A stretch of DNA of 6,127 nt from Pyrinomonadaceae bacterium (lineage in GTDB: Bacteria; Acidobacteriota; Blastocatellia; Pyrinomonadales; Pyrinomonadaceae): NCBI GenBank assembly GCA_025929655.1, contig JAICPV010000156.1:1-6127 (forward strand). The letters are read 5' to 3'. The position numbers were made by a program, and so were the translations under genes. The notes below the pieces were generated by a model. That model saw only the letters and a list, made by a program, of their open reading frames with translations, did not search any database and was not told the DNA's origin. This document shows, in pieces, positions 1 through 6,127 of this stretch. The first letter of the stretch is position 1, and every line of letters starts with the position of its first letter.

Positions 1-263
1 AAGGCATCGAGGCGAAAAAGGTGGTTCGTCAAGTGGGCGGACGCGTGGGCACAGGTTTCGTCCGCGGCCTGCAAACAACGGTGACTTTCGACGAAGAAGA
101 ATATGTCGGCAGCGGATTGTTCCTTTTTGCATCCGTTCTGGACAGATTCATGGGCCTTTATTCGTCGATCAATGCATTCAATCAACTGGAGGTGCGCAGC
201 CTTCAGCGCGAAGAGCCGATCAAGCTTTTCCGTCCGCGGGCCGGGGAACAGGTTTTGCTTTAA
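1..263 (+). CDS. tssF: TssF, T6SS baseplate wedge protein (C-terminal end, 5' truncated)
   Basis: The reading frame is open from base 3 to a TAA at 261-263, giving 86 residues with no start inside the window that would make a complete protein. The visible part matches the conserved C-terminus of TssF (VasA/ImpG family): TFDEEEYVGSGLFLFASVL, then DRFMGLYSSINAFNQLEVR, and the very typical ending PRAGEQVLL just before the stop. Family members are about 580-620 residues, so roughly one seventh is present. TssF is a cytoplasmic baseplate component; in the known wedge complex two TssF copies associate with TssG, TssE and TssK. A GTG at 21 could be read as a start but lies inside the conserved domain, so it is not used as one. 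The stop overlaps the start of tssG (TAATG), as expected for an operon with coupled translation. Identification is from motifs recognised by eye. Confidence 0.93.
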   Translation, partial: GIEAKKVVRQVGGRVGTGFVRGLQTTVTFDEEEYVGSGLFLFASVLDRFMGLYSSINAFNQLEVRSLQREEPIKLFRPRAGEQVLL

Positions 264-1267
264 TGAAACAAGTCGCTTCAAAGGAAGAGCTTTTCGAAGA
301 GCCGTATCGATTTGAATTTTTTCAAGCGGTCCGGCTGCTCGAGCGCGCATTCCCTGAAAAGAAACCGGTCGGGGGTCCGGCTCTGCCGCATGAGGAGGTC
401 GTGAGATTTCGATCGCGGATAGCGATGGATTTCCCTCCCAGCGAACTTCACGAGATCGTCGAAACGACGGATGAGAAAACCGGCGACGAACGTATCGAGG
501 TGATCGTGAACTTCATGGGGATGGCGGGCGTAAGCGGCGTTCTTCCCACGCACTACACCGAGCTCGTGCTGGACCGGGTCCGCCACCGTGACACCGCGAT
601 GTGGGCGTTCCTGGATATTTTCACGCATCGTGCCGTGTCAATGTTCCACCGGGCGTGGGCGAAATATCGCTTCCCTGTCGGATATGAACGAGGAAACGAC
701 GCCTTCACCTCGTATCTTTTCGATTTTGCGGGCCTTGGTACCGACGGCCTCCGTGGGCAGTCGAACATCGATGACGAGGGGCTCCTTCCCTACGTCGGCT
801 TGATCGCGCAAAAGCCTCATTCCGCGAACACTGTCGAGAACATTATTTCGGATTTCTTCGGGGTCAGGGCGAAGGCGGTGCAGTTCTTCGGCCAATGGCT
901 GCCGCTCGGGCCGGACGACGTGACGCTCCTCGGCAAGCAGAATACCGTACTCGGATCAAACAGCATCATCGGTTCGAATGTATGGGACCAGCAGTCCAAG
1001 TTCCGTATCAGGCTGGGACCGCTCAACTTCACGCAATTCCAGGCCTTCTTGCCGAACGGCAGCGCTCGCAAGGCTTTTCTCTCGATCGTGAAGCTGATCG
1101 CCGGCATCGAGTTCGACCACGATGTGCAATTGCGTCTTCTCGGGAAACAGGTCCCAAGCACGATCCTGACGACGCGAGCGGCGCGGAAGCCGATGCTCGG
1201 ATGGACGTCTTTTCTGAAGACACAGCCGGTTCAGGGCGTCGACGAGCAGTTGGCCCTATCAGGCTAA
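263..1267 (+). CDS. tssG: TssG, T6SS baseplate wedge protein
   Basis: This is a complete 334-residue protein, within the usual TssG (VasB/ImpH, COG3520) length of about 300-350. Family hallmarks in order are FFQAVRLLER at residues 19-28; MGMAGVSGVLPTHYTELVLD at 85-104; the helix FLDIFTHRAVSMFHRAWAKY at 116-135; LLPYVGLIAQKPHSA at 174-188; and DFFGVRAKAVQFFGQWLPLG at 197-216. TssG is cytoplasmic and forms the core of the baseplate wedge with TssF, contacting TssK and TssE; it has no enzymatic role. The ATG at 263 shares its A with the tssF TAA. There is no convincing Shine-Dalgarno at normal distance (only a weak AGG near 250), so translation is probably coupled to tssF. No signal peptide or membrane segment is seen, and no truncation or frameshift. 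Confidence 0.95.
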   Translation: MKQVASKEELFEEPYRFEFFQAVRLLERAFPEKKPVGGPALPHEEVVRFRSRIAMDFPPSELHEIVETTDEKTGDERIEVIVNFMGMAGVSGVLPTHYTELVLDRVRHRDTAMWAFLDIFTHRAVSMFHRAWAKYRFPVGYERGNDAFTSYLFDFAGLGTDGLRGQSNIDDEGLLPYVGLIAQKPHSANTVENIISDFFGVRAKAVQFFGQWLPLGPDDVTLLGKQNTVLGSNSIIGSNVWDQQSKFRIRLGPLNFTQFQAFLPNGSARKAFLSIVKLIAGIEFDHDVQLRLLGKQVPSTILTTRAARKPMLGWTSFLKTQPVQGVDEQLALSG

Positions 1268-1322
1268 ATAACATTTTCTATTTGGTTTTCTTTTCCGACA
1301 CAAAGGTTTTTTGAGTTTCAAC

Positions 1323-1328
1323 TGGAGA
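1323..1328 (+). promoter_or_regulatory. Ribosome binding site of tssH/clpV
   Basis: TGGAGA with core GGAG at 1324-1327 lies 8 bases before the ATG at 1336. It is the best purine-rich match in the 68-bp tssG-tssH gap and supports the chosen start. The rest of the gap (1268-1322) is AT- and pyrimidine-rich, with no recognisable promoter pair and no hairpin ahead of its T-run at about 1307-1312. tssH is therefore probably transcribed with tssFG, though a weak internal promoter cannot be excluded. Confidence 0.7.
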
Positions 1329-1335
1329 AATAGCT

Positions 1336-4128
1336 ATGAACGTGAATCTTAAATCATTGGTTGCCCGGCTTAACGACGTTACGCGGAACGCTCTCGAGGG
1401 TGCCGCGGGACTTTGTCTTTCGCGAACGAATTACGATGTCGAGATCGAACACATCCTGTTCAAGCTGCTCGAGCAGGACGACACGGATCTGCACAAGATC
1501 TGCTCGCATTATGAGGTCAACATCGACCGCCTCACAAAGGATGTGAGCACGGCTCTCGACAGGCTGAAATCCGGAAACTCTCGGACGCCGGGCCTCAGCG
1601 ACCGAATCCCCAAGTGGATCCAGGACGGCTGGCTGCTGGCGTCCGTCGATTTCGGTGCGTCAAGAGTGCGTTCGGGCCATCTTATTCTCGCGTTGGTCGG
1701 GAACGAAAGCTATGCACGGATCGCGCGTGAGATCTCCAAAGAGTTTTCGCACATTTCGCCCGAAGATCTACAGACGAAGCTGCCTGAAATAACGTCCGAT
1801 TCCGCTGAGGCGCGTGATGCGATGTCACTCGGTGAAACCGGCGGCGTTTCCGACGGCGCGCCGGTTGCTTCCGGCGTGGCCGGCAAGACGAAATCGTTGG
1901 ACCAGTTCACCGAAGACCTGACGGCCAAAGCGGCGGCGGGAAAGATCGATCCTGTCCTAGGGCGCGATTTCGAGATCCGTCAGATCGTCGACATTCTCAC
2001 GCGGCGTCGGCAGAACAATCCTATCCTGACCGGCGAAGCCGGTGTGGGTAAGACCGCGGTCGTGGAAGGTTTTGCGTTGAGAATTCATCAGGGCGATGTC
2101 CCCGATCCGCTGAAGAACGTTTCTGTCCGGTCGCTTGATATGGGGCTGCTGCAAGCCGGGGCCGGCATTAAGGGCGAATTTGAGAACAGGCTGAAGGGAG
2201 TGATAGATGAGGTCAAAGCGTCGCCTCAGCCGATAATCATGTTCATCGACGAAGCACATACGATGATCGGTGCGGGCGGGGCTGCCGGTCAAAACGATGC
2301 CGCAAACCTTCTCAAACCTGCGCTGGCGCGTGGTGAGCTTCGCACGATCGCCGCCACGACGTGGGCGGAGTACAAGAAATATTTCGAAAAGGACGCGGCC
2401 CTTGCCCGCCGCTTCCAGGTTGTCAAGATCGAGGAGCCCGACGAAGAAAAAGCTATCTCCATGATGCGAGGCATCGCCGACAAGATGGAGGGCCACCACA
2501 ACGTTCGCATCCTTGACGAGGCGATCGTTGAATGCGTGAAACTTTCGCATCGATACATTTCTGGACGGCAGCTTCCTGACAAGTCGGTTTCGGTACTCGA
2601 TACCGCATGTGCAAAGGTCGCGATGGGCCAAGCCGCGACACCTGCTTCGGTCGAAGACGCGACGCGGCGCATCCAGAACCTGACCTCGGAGATCGATTCT
2701 CTTGAAAGAGAAATGGTCACGGGGGCCGACCATGGAGAACGGCTCGAAGAGCTAAAGGCACAGCGGACCGAGACTGAGGGCGAGCTGGCAAAGCTGAAAG
2801 AGCAATGGGAAAAGGAAAAGGAATTGGTCAGCCAAATTCGGACAATTCGCTCAAAGCTCGAAATGTCGCGGCATGATGGCAAACTCGCGGACATCGTCGC
2901 GTCTCAATCAAACGGCGGCGGGGTAGAAACTGCCGCAGCGGCAGCAGCCGGCGCCTCGGCGGAAGCCGAAGGCTCACCCGGTGACGAAGGCTCCGCGACG
3001 GCCGCCGCACCGGCACCGGAAGCCAAACCTGCCGACACGGAATTTCTTAAGGGCGAACTCAAACGCTTGACCGAAGAGCTCAAAACCATACAGGGTGAAG
3101 ACCCGCTGATGCAGCCGGTAGTGACCGGGCAGTCCGTTGCCGAAGTCATCTCGGGCTGGACCGGGATCCCGATCGGCAAAATGGTTGCGGATGAGATCAA
3201 TGCGGTTCTCAATCTGTCCTCTACCCTGCGGGAACGCGTTCTCGGTCAGGATCACGCGCTCGAAGCGATCTCGCAGCGTATCCGAACCTCGAGGGCCGGG
3301 CTGACGGATCCGAAACGTCCGATCGGCGTTTTCCTCCTTGTCGGGACGTCCGGGGTCGGTAAGACGGAAACAGCACTGGCCCTTGCCGAATCGCTTTACG
3401 GCGGTGAACGGAATTTGATCTCGATAAATATGAGCGAGTACCAGGAAGCACATACGGTATCGAGTCTTAAAGGTTCGCCTCCAGGATATGTCGGCTACGG
3501 CGAAGGCGGCGTTCTTACGGAAGCGGTCCGCAAAAAGCCGTACTCTGTCGTTCTTCTCGACGAAGTGGAAAAGGCCCATCCGGACGTGATGGAGCTTTTC
3601 TTCCAGGTGTTCGATAAGGGCGTTCTGGAGGACGGCGAAGGGCGCGAGATCGATTTTAAGAACTGCATCATCCTTCTCACGTCGAACGTCGGCACCGACA
3701 CGATAATGAAGCTCTGTGCCGATCCGGAAACGATGCCGGAGCCGGACGGGATCGTAGAGGCGATCAAGCCTGAATTGAATGCCGCATTCAAACCGGCGCT
3801 TCTCGGCCGCCTCGTCACCGTACCGTTCTATCCGATCTCCGACGAGATCATGCGGCTGATCATCAAGCTGCAGCTCGGCAAGATCAAAAAACGCATTTCA
3901 GACAATCACGGTGCGCAATTTTCCTACGACGACAACGTCATAGAGACGGTGGCAAAGCGCTGCACGGACGTGGACAGCGGCGCCCGGAATGTTTACAACA
4001 TTCTGACTGGAACGATGCTGCCGGATATGAGCGGCGAAGTGCTTTCACGAATGGCCAGCGGGCAGGGCATATCAAAGGTGCATGTTTCGGTCGGCCCGGA
4101 CGAAAATTTCGCCTACCAGATCACTTAG
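1336..4128 (+). CDS. tssH: TssH/ClpV, T6SS sheath-disassembly AAA+ ATPase
   Basis: This 930-residue class I Clp ATPase is of the ClpV type. In the known system it forms hexamers that pull on TssC of contracted TssB/TssC sheaths and recycle them in the cytoplasm. Visible order: the N-domain at about 1-150 (LNDVTRNALEGAAGLC, EHILFKLLEQ); AAA1 with Walker A GEAGVGKT at 233-240, Walker B with D305-E306, and an arginine pair R358-R359; the ClpV signature RYISGRQLPDKSVSVLDTAC; a coiled-coil middle domain from about 438; WTGIPIGKM at 608-616; AAA2 with Walker A GTSGVGKT at 670-677, pore loop GYVGYG at 717-722, Walker B D742-E743, R825 in LLGRL as a likely arginine finger, and sensor-2 R884 in GAR. 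The AAA1 pore loop (QAGAGIKGEFENR) lacks the tyrosine found in ClpB, as is normal for ClpV and distinguishes it from ClpB. All ATPase residues look intact. It is longer than typical ClpV (about 850-900) because of an Ala-rich insert. The stop is TAG. Confidence 0.97.
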   Translation: MNVNLKSLVARLNDVTRNALEGAAGLCLSRTNYDVEIEHILFKLLEQDDTDLHKICSHYEVNIDRLTKDVSTALDRLKSGNSRTPGLSDRIPKWIQDGWLLASVDFGASRVRSGHLILALVGNESYARIAREISKEFSHISPEDLQTKLPEITSDSAEARDAMSLGETGGVSDGAPVASGVAGKTKSLDQFTEDLTAKAAAGKIDPVLGRDFEIRQIVDILTRRRQNNPILTGEAGVGKTAVVEGFALRIHQGDVPDPLKNVSVRSLDMGLLQAGAGIKGEFENRLKGVIDEVKASPQPIIMFIDEAHTMIGAGGAAGQNDAANLLKPALARGELRTIAATTWAEYKKYFEKDAALARRFQVVKIEEPDEEKAISMMRGIADKMEGHHNVRILDEAIVECVKLSHRYISGRQLPDKSVSVLDTACAKVAMGQAATPASVEDATRRIQNLTSEIDSLEREMVTGADHGERLEELKAQRTETEGELAKLKEQWEKEKELVSQIRTIRSKLEMSRHDGKLADIVASQSNGGGVETAAAAAAGASAEAEGSPGDEGSATAAAPAPEAKPADTEFLKGELKRLTEELKTIQGEDPLMQPVVTGQSVAEVISGWTGIPIGKMVADEINAVLNLSSTLRERVLGQDHALEAISQRIRTSRAGLTDPKRPIGVFLLVGTSGVGKTETALALAESLYGGERNLISINMSEYQEAHTVSSLKGSPPGYVGYGEGGVLTEAVRKKPYSVVLLDEVEKAHPDVMELFFQVFDKGVLEDGEGREIDFKNCIILLTSNVGTDTIMKLCADPETMPEPDGIVEAIKPELNAAFKPALLGRLVTVPFYPISDEIMRLIIKLQLGKIKKRISDNHGAQFSYDDNVIETVAKRCTDVDSGARNVYNILTGTMLPDMSGEVLSRMASGQGISKVHVSVGPDENFAYQIT
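2902..3036 (+). other. Low-complexity Ala/Gly/Glu/Pro insert within the ClpV middle domain
   Basis: Codons 523-567 of tssH encode about 45 residues made almost only of Ala, Gly, Ser, Glu, Pro and Asp, starting SQSNGGG, running through an alanine tract (AAAAAA at 533-538) and ending in PAPEAKPAD. On either side the sequence returns to charged heptad-like coiled coil: residues about 440-516 before, and EFLKGELKRLTEELKT from 569 after. This suggests a flexible, disordered loop joining the two arms of the coiled coil. The reading frame is kept and the codons are varied (GCC, GCA, GCG), so it is not a simple DNA repeat slippage product. Its function is unknown. Confidence 0.8.
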
Positions 4129-4153
4129 TCTGGAACCGAAACGGAACTAATTG

Positions 4154-4192
4154 AACCCCGGTTTCAGACTTTTATTAGGAGAAACCGGGGTT
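4154..4192 (+). repeat. Perfect 12-bp inverted repeat (hairpin) between tssH and tssI
   Basis: AACCCCGGTTTC at 4154-4165 is the exact reverse complement of GAAACCGGGGTT at 4181-4192, separated by a 15-base loop (AGACTTTTATTAGGA). A G-U pair (4153 with 4193) could add one step in RNA. It begins 26 bases after the tssH stop and ends 84 bases before the tssI start. No run of T follows (next bases TCAAAGATCATAAGG), so it is not a classical intrinsic terminator. It may be an mRNA-stabilising or partial attenuation hairpin that sets the clpV:vgrG ratio, or a copy of a dispersed palindromic repeat; the window alone does not decide. Confidence 0.8.
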
Positions 4193-4265
4193 TCAAAGAT
4201 CATAAGGGTGCTTATCTGCCGGGCGGCGGAGCGTTTAGGGGAATTCGGCGAACTCTTATTTCATT

Positions 4266-4269
4266 AGGA
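4266..4269 (+). promoter_or_regulatory. Probable ribosome binding site of tssI/vgrG
   Basis: AGGA lies 6 bases before the ATG at 4276. It is short but correctly placed, and no other ATG, GTG or TTG start occurs in this frame between the tssH stop and 4276, so it supports the chosen tssI start. No convincing promoter pair was found in the 147-bp spacer. Confidence 0.5.
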
Positions 4270-4275
4270 CTGAAT

Positions 4276-6127
4276 ATGGCAACTACACAGGACAACAGGC
4301 TGATGCGAATTGCCACGCCGCTGGGTAAGGATTTCGTCCTGATCAGCACCTTCACGGCGACCGAGGGCCTTTCCCAACTCTTCAATATCGAGGTCGAACT
4401 TCTTAAGGAAGAGGCCGAACCCGGAATAACTCCGACGTTGATCGATCCGAAGTCACTTATCGGCAAGGGCGTTACCATCACGGTCGAAACCGAGGAAGGG
4501 ACGTACCGCCATTTTTCGGGAATGGTCAACCGATTTTCCCAGGGAAATCGTGATGTGCGGTTCTCGTATTACAACATCAACGTGGTCCCGCATGTGTGGA
4601 TGCTGACACAGAACATCCAAAGCCGGATCTTTCAGCAAATAAGCGTCCCGGAGATCTTGAAAAAGGTGCTAAAGGGCTTTGATCTCAAGTTCGAGATGCA
4701 AGGCACCTTCGAGCCGAGAAACTACTGTGTTCAATATCGGGAGAGCGATTTCGATTTCATTTCCCGCCTGATGGAGGAAGAAGGGATTTACTACTACTTC
4801 ATCCATGAAGAAGGCAAGGACTTGATGGTACTGGCCAATACGCCTCAATCTCATCGGGATTGCCCCACAAAAAAGGATATCGAATTTTTCGTCCAGGTCG
4901 GAGACAAGGAAGATTTTGTAGGTACCATCAACACCTTCTTGAGCGGCTACAATCTCCAGACCGGCAAGGTGACGTTATGGGATTTCAACTTCCAGCTCCC
5001 CGATAAGAAGCTCGACGTTTCCGAATCGAGTGTTCATTCTTTCGGCGACAATCAGAAACTCGAGGTGTACGACTTTCCGGCGGGCTACGCACGAAAATAT
5101 GACGGTATCGGCAGAGACGGCGCCGATCAGGCGGGCGAACTGTCCAAAGTTTTTGACGATCGCCGGAATACGGGCAAGTACTGGATCGACGAATTGGATT
5201 CCCGCTGCACGGGTGCGAGCGGAAGGTCCGACTGCCCAACGATCACTGCCGGCCACCGATTCAATCTGAAGGATCACCCGAACAAGGACCTGAACAAGAC
5301 TTACACGATCATTACGGCCGATCATTTGGCTCAACAGAGCCCCAGCTACGCGTCCGACGATATACTCAACGAACCGTATACGAATAGATTTACGTGCATA
5401 GAACAAGGCGCCGGCAAACCGGGCTTTCGGCCCAAAAGAGTTACCCAAAAGCCGATCGTAATGGGGGGACAAACGGCGATGGTGGTCGGCCCCGCCGGAG
5501 AAGAGATATTTACAGACAAATACGGTCGGATAAAGGTCCAGTTCCATTGGGACCGTGACGGCACTAACGACGCCGGCAGTTCCTGCTGGGTGAGGGTTGC
5601 GCAATCGTGGGCCGGCAACAAGTGGGGAGCCGTGTTCATTCCGAGGATCGGAATGGAGGTGCTCGTGCACTTTCTCGAAGGCGATCCAGACCAACCCATC
5701 GTCACCGGTTGCGTCTACAATCCGATGTCGATGCCCCCGTATACGCTGCCGGAGCATAAAACTAAGTCGACCGTAAAGTCGAACTCGTCAAAAGGCGGCG
5801 GCGGTTTCAACGAATTTCGTTTCGAGGACAAGAAAGGCGAAGAACAGATCTTCATCCATGGCCAGAAGGACGAGGATATCCGTATCCGTAACGATCGTCG
5901 GGAGCTTATCGGCAATGACCGGCATTTGATCGTCAAGAGGGACAAACGGGAAAAGGTCGAGCGCGACACGCACATCATCATCAAACGCGACGAGATACAG
6001 AAGATCGAGCGCGATTTGAACCGCGAGGTCGTTGGAAAGGTAGCTTTCAAGACTGGCGGGTCGCTCTCGCACGAGATAAGCGGAAGCGTAGGAGAGAAGG
6101 TCGGAGGAAGCCATACGGAAGAAGCGG
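4276..6127 (+). CDS. tssI: TssI/VgrG, T6SS spike protein (3' end beyond window)
   Basis: The frame is open for 617 codons and runs off the window edge, so the C-terminus is unseen. VgrG trimerises as the spike at the tip of the Hcp tube, equivalent to phage T4 gp27 plus gp5, and carries effectors into the target cell. The gp27-like part covers about residues 1-380, with the family motif YRESDFDFISRLMEEEGIYY at 154-173. A gp5-like OB-fold follows at about 390-485: DKYGRIKVQFHWD at 414-426, SCWVRVAQSWAG at 436-447, and FLEGDPDQPIVTGCVYN at 466-482. After a Gly/Ser/Lys linker (KSNSSKGGGG, 501-510) comes FNEFRFEDKKGEEQIFIH, the usual entry to the shaft, and then a regular 8-residue repeat. MATTQDNRLMRIATPLGKDF is a normal VgrG N-terminus, supporting the start. 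Whether an effector domain is fused downstream cannot be seen; PAAR, adaptor or toxin genes would be expected to follow. Confidence 0.96.
   Translation, partial: MATTQDNRLMRIATPLGKDFVLISTFTATEGLSQLFNIEVELLKEEAEPGITPTLIDPKSLIGKGVTITVETEEGTYRHFSGMVNRFSQGNRDVRFSYYNINVVPHVWMLTQNIQSRIFQQISVPEILKKVLKGFDLKFEMQGTFEPRNYCVQYRESDFDFISRLMEEEGIYYYFIHEEGKDLMVLANTPQSHRDCPTKKDIEFFVQVGDKEDFVGTINTFLSGYNLQTGKVTLWDFNFQLPDKKLDVSESSVHSFGDNQKLEVYDFPAGYARKYDGIGRDGADQAGELSKVFDDRRNTGKYWIDELDSRCTGASGRSDCPTITAGHRFNLKDHPNKDLNKTYTIITADHLAQQSPSYASDDILNEPYTNRFTCIEQGAGKPGFRPKRVTQKPIVMGGQTAMVVGPAGEEIFTDKYGRIKVQFHWDRDGTNDAGSSCWVRVAQSWAGNKWGAVFIPRIGMEVLVHFLEGDPDQPIVTGCVYNPMSMPPYTLPEHKTKSTVKSNSSKGGGGFNEFRFEDKKGEEQIFIHGQKDEDIRIRNDRRELIGNDRHLIVKRDKREKVERDTHIIIKRDEIQKIERDLNREVVGKVAFKTGGSLSHEISGSVGEKVGGSHTEEA
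5866..6033 (+). repeat. Seven octad units at the start of the VgrG beta-helix shaft
   Basis: Codons 531-586 of tssI read as seven consecutive 8-residue units without a gap. Each begins with K, N or R followed by an invariant Asp (D532, 540, 548, 556, 564, 572, 580), and each has Ile or Val at position 7; examples are NDRRELIG and RDTHIIIK. An 8-residue period is that of the triple-stranded beta-helix of T4 gp5 and VgrG. The segment is very rich in Lys, Arg, Asp and Glu. After 586 it changes to Gly/Ser/Val-rich sequence (SLSHEISGSVGEKVGG at 596-611), also compatible with shaft. Confidence 0.75.

Noticed and set aside
1268..1322. Terminator or promoter in the tssG-tssH gap, suggested by its T-runs
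   Set aside because: No inverted repeat precedes the T-runs and no -35/-10 pair of fair quality was found; AT-richness alone is not enough.
1957..2733. 258-codon open frame on the - strand opposite the first ATPase domain of clpV
   Set aside because: It is antisense to conserved AAA+ motifs, its product has no family resemblance, and no separate expression signals are evident.
1336..4128. Reading this gene as the chaperone ClpB rather than ClpV
   Set aside because: The AAA1 pore loop lacks the ClpB tyrosine, the ClpV signatures (SGRQLPDKSVSVLDTAC, FKPALLGRL) are present, and it sits between tssG and vgrG.
4151..4176. TTGAAC followed by AT-rich bases as a sigma-70 type promoter for vgrG
   Set aside because: No acceptable -10 box occurs at 16-18 bases spacing, and the sequence is already explained by the left arm and loop of the inverted repeat.
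4208..4267. Possible 19-codon leader peptide starting GTG in the spacer and ending 8 bases before the vgrG ATG
   Set aside because: The only purine-rich stretch (AAGG at 4204-4207) directly abuts the GTG, so spacing is wrong for initiation, and the peptide has no regulatory codon pattern.
4975..5757. 260-codon open frame on the - strand opposite vgrG
   Set aside because: It lies wholly antisense to a strongly conserved VgrG, and its translation shows no recognisable domain; long antisense frames are common in GC-rich coding DNA.

Overview
The window lies inside a type VI secretion system (T6SS) core cluster. All recognisable genes are on the + strand, in the order tssF (3' end only), tssG, tssH (clpV), tssI (vgrG, 5' part only). 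No RNA gene, mobile element or CRISPR array was seen.

The organism cannot be fixed from sequence alone. The DNA looks moderately GC-rich (mid-50s percent by eye). The proteins resemble the canonical, proteobacterial-type (T6SSi) families rather than the Bacteroidetes or Francisella variants. A Gram-negative from Acidobacteriota or a neighbouring phylum is my best guess, on weak grounds: general style and the long Ala-rich insert in ClpV.

Layout: 1-263 is the last 86 codons of tssF. 263-1267 is tssG, coupled to tssF through a TAATG overlap. 1268-1335 is a short AT-rich gap carrying the ribosome binding site of clpV. 1336-4128 is tssH/clpV (930 aa). 4129-4275 is a 147-bp spacer with a perfect 12-bp inverted repeat. 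4276 to the end is tssI/vgrG, cut by the window edge after 617 codons.

How they work together, from knowledge of the families: TssF and TssG form the wedge of the baseplate with TssK and TssE. VgrG trimerises as the spike on the Hcp tube and nucleates on that baseplate. After the sheath contracts and fires spike and tube, the hexameric ATPase ClpV disassembles the contracted TssB/TssC sheath for reuse.

The points most worth a second look are a low-complexity insert in the ClpV middle domain, a strong hairpin without a T-tract between clpV and vgrG, the absence of any stop codon between the clpV amber stop and the vgrG start in a shared frame, and a very regular charged octad repeat where the VgrG shaft begins. 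I see no new system here: this is a fairly standard T6SS segment with a few local peculiarities.
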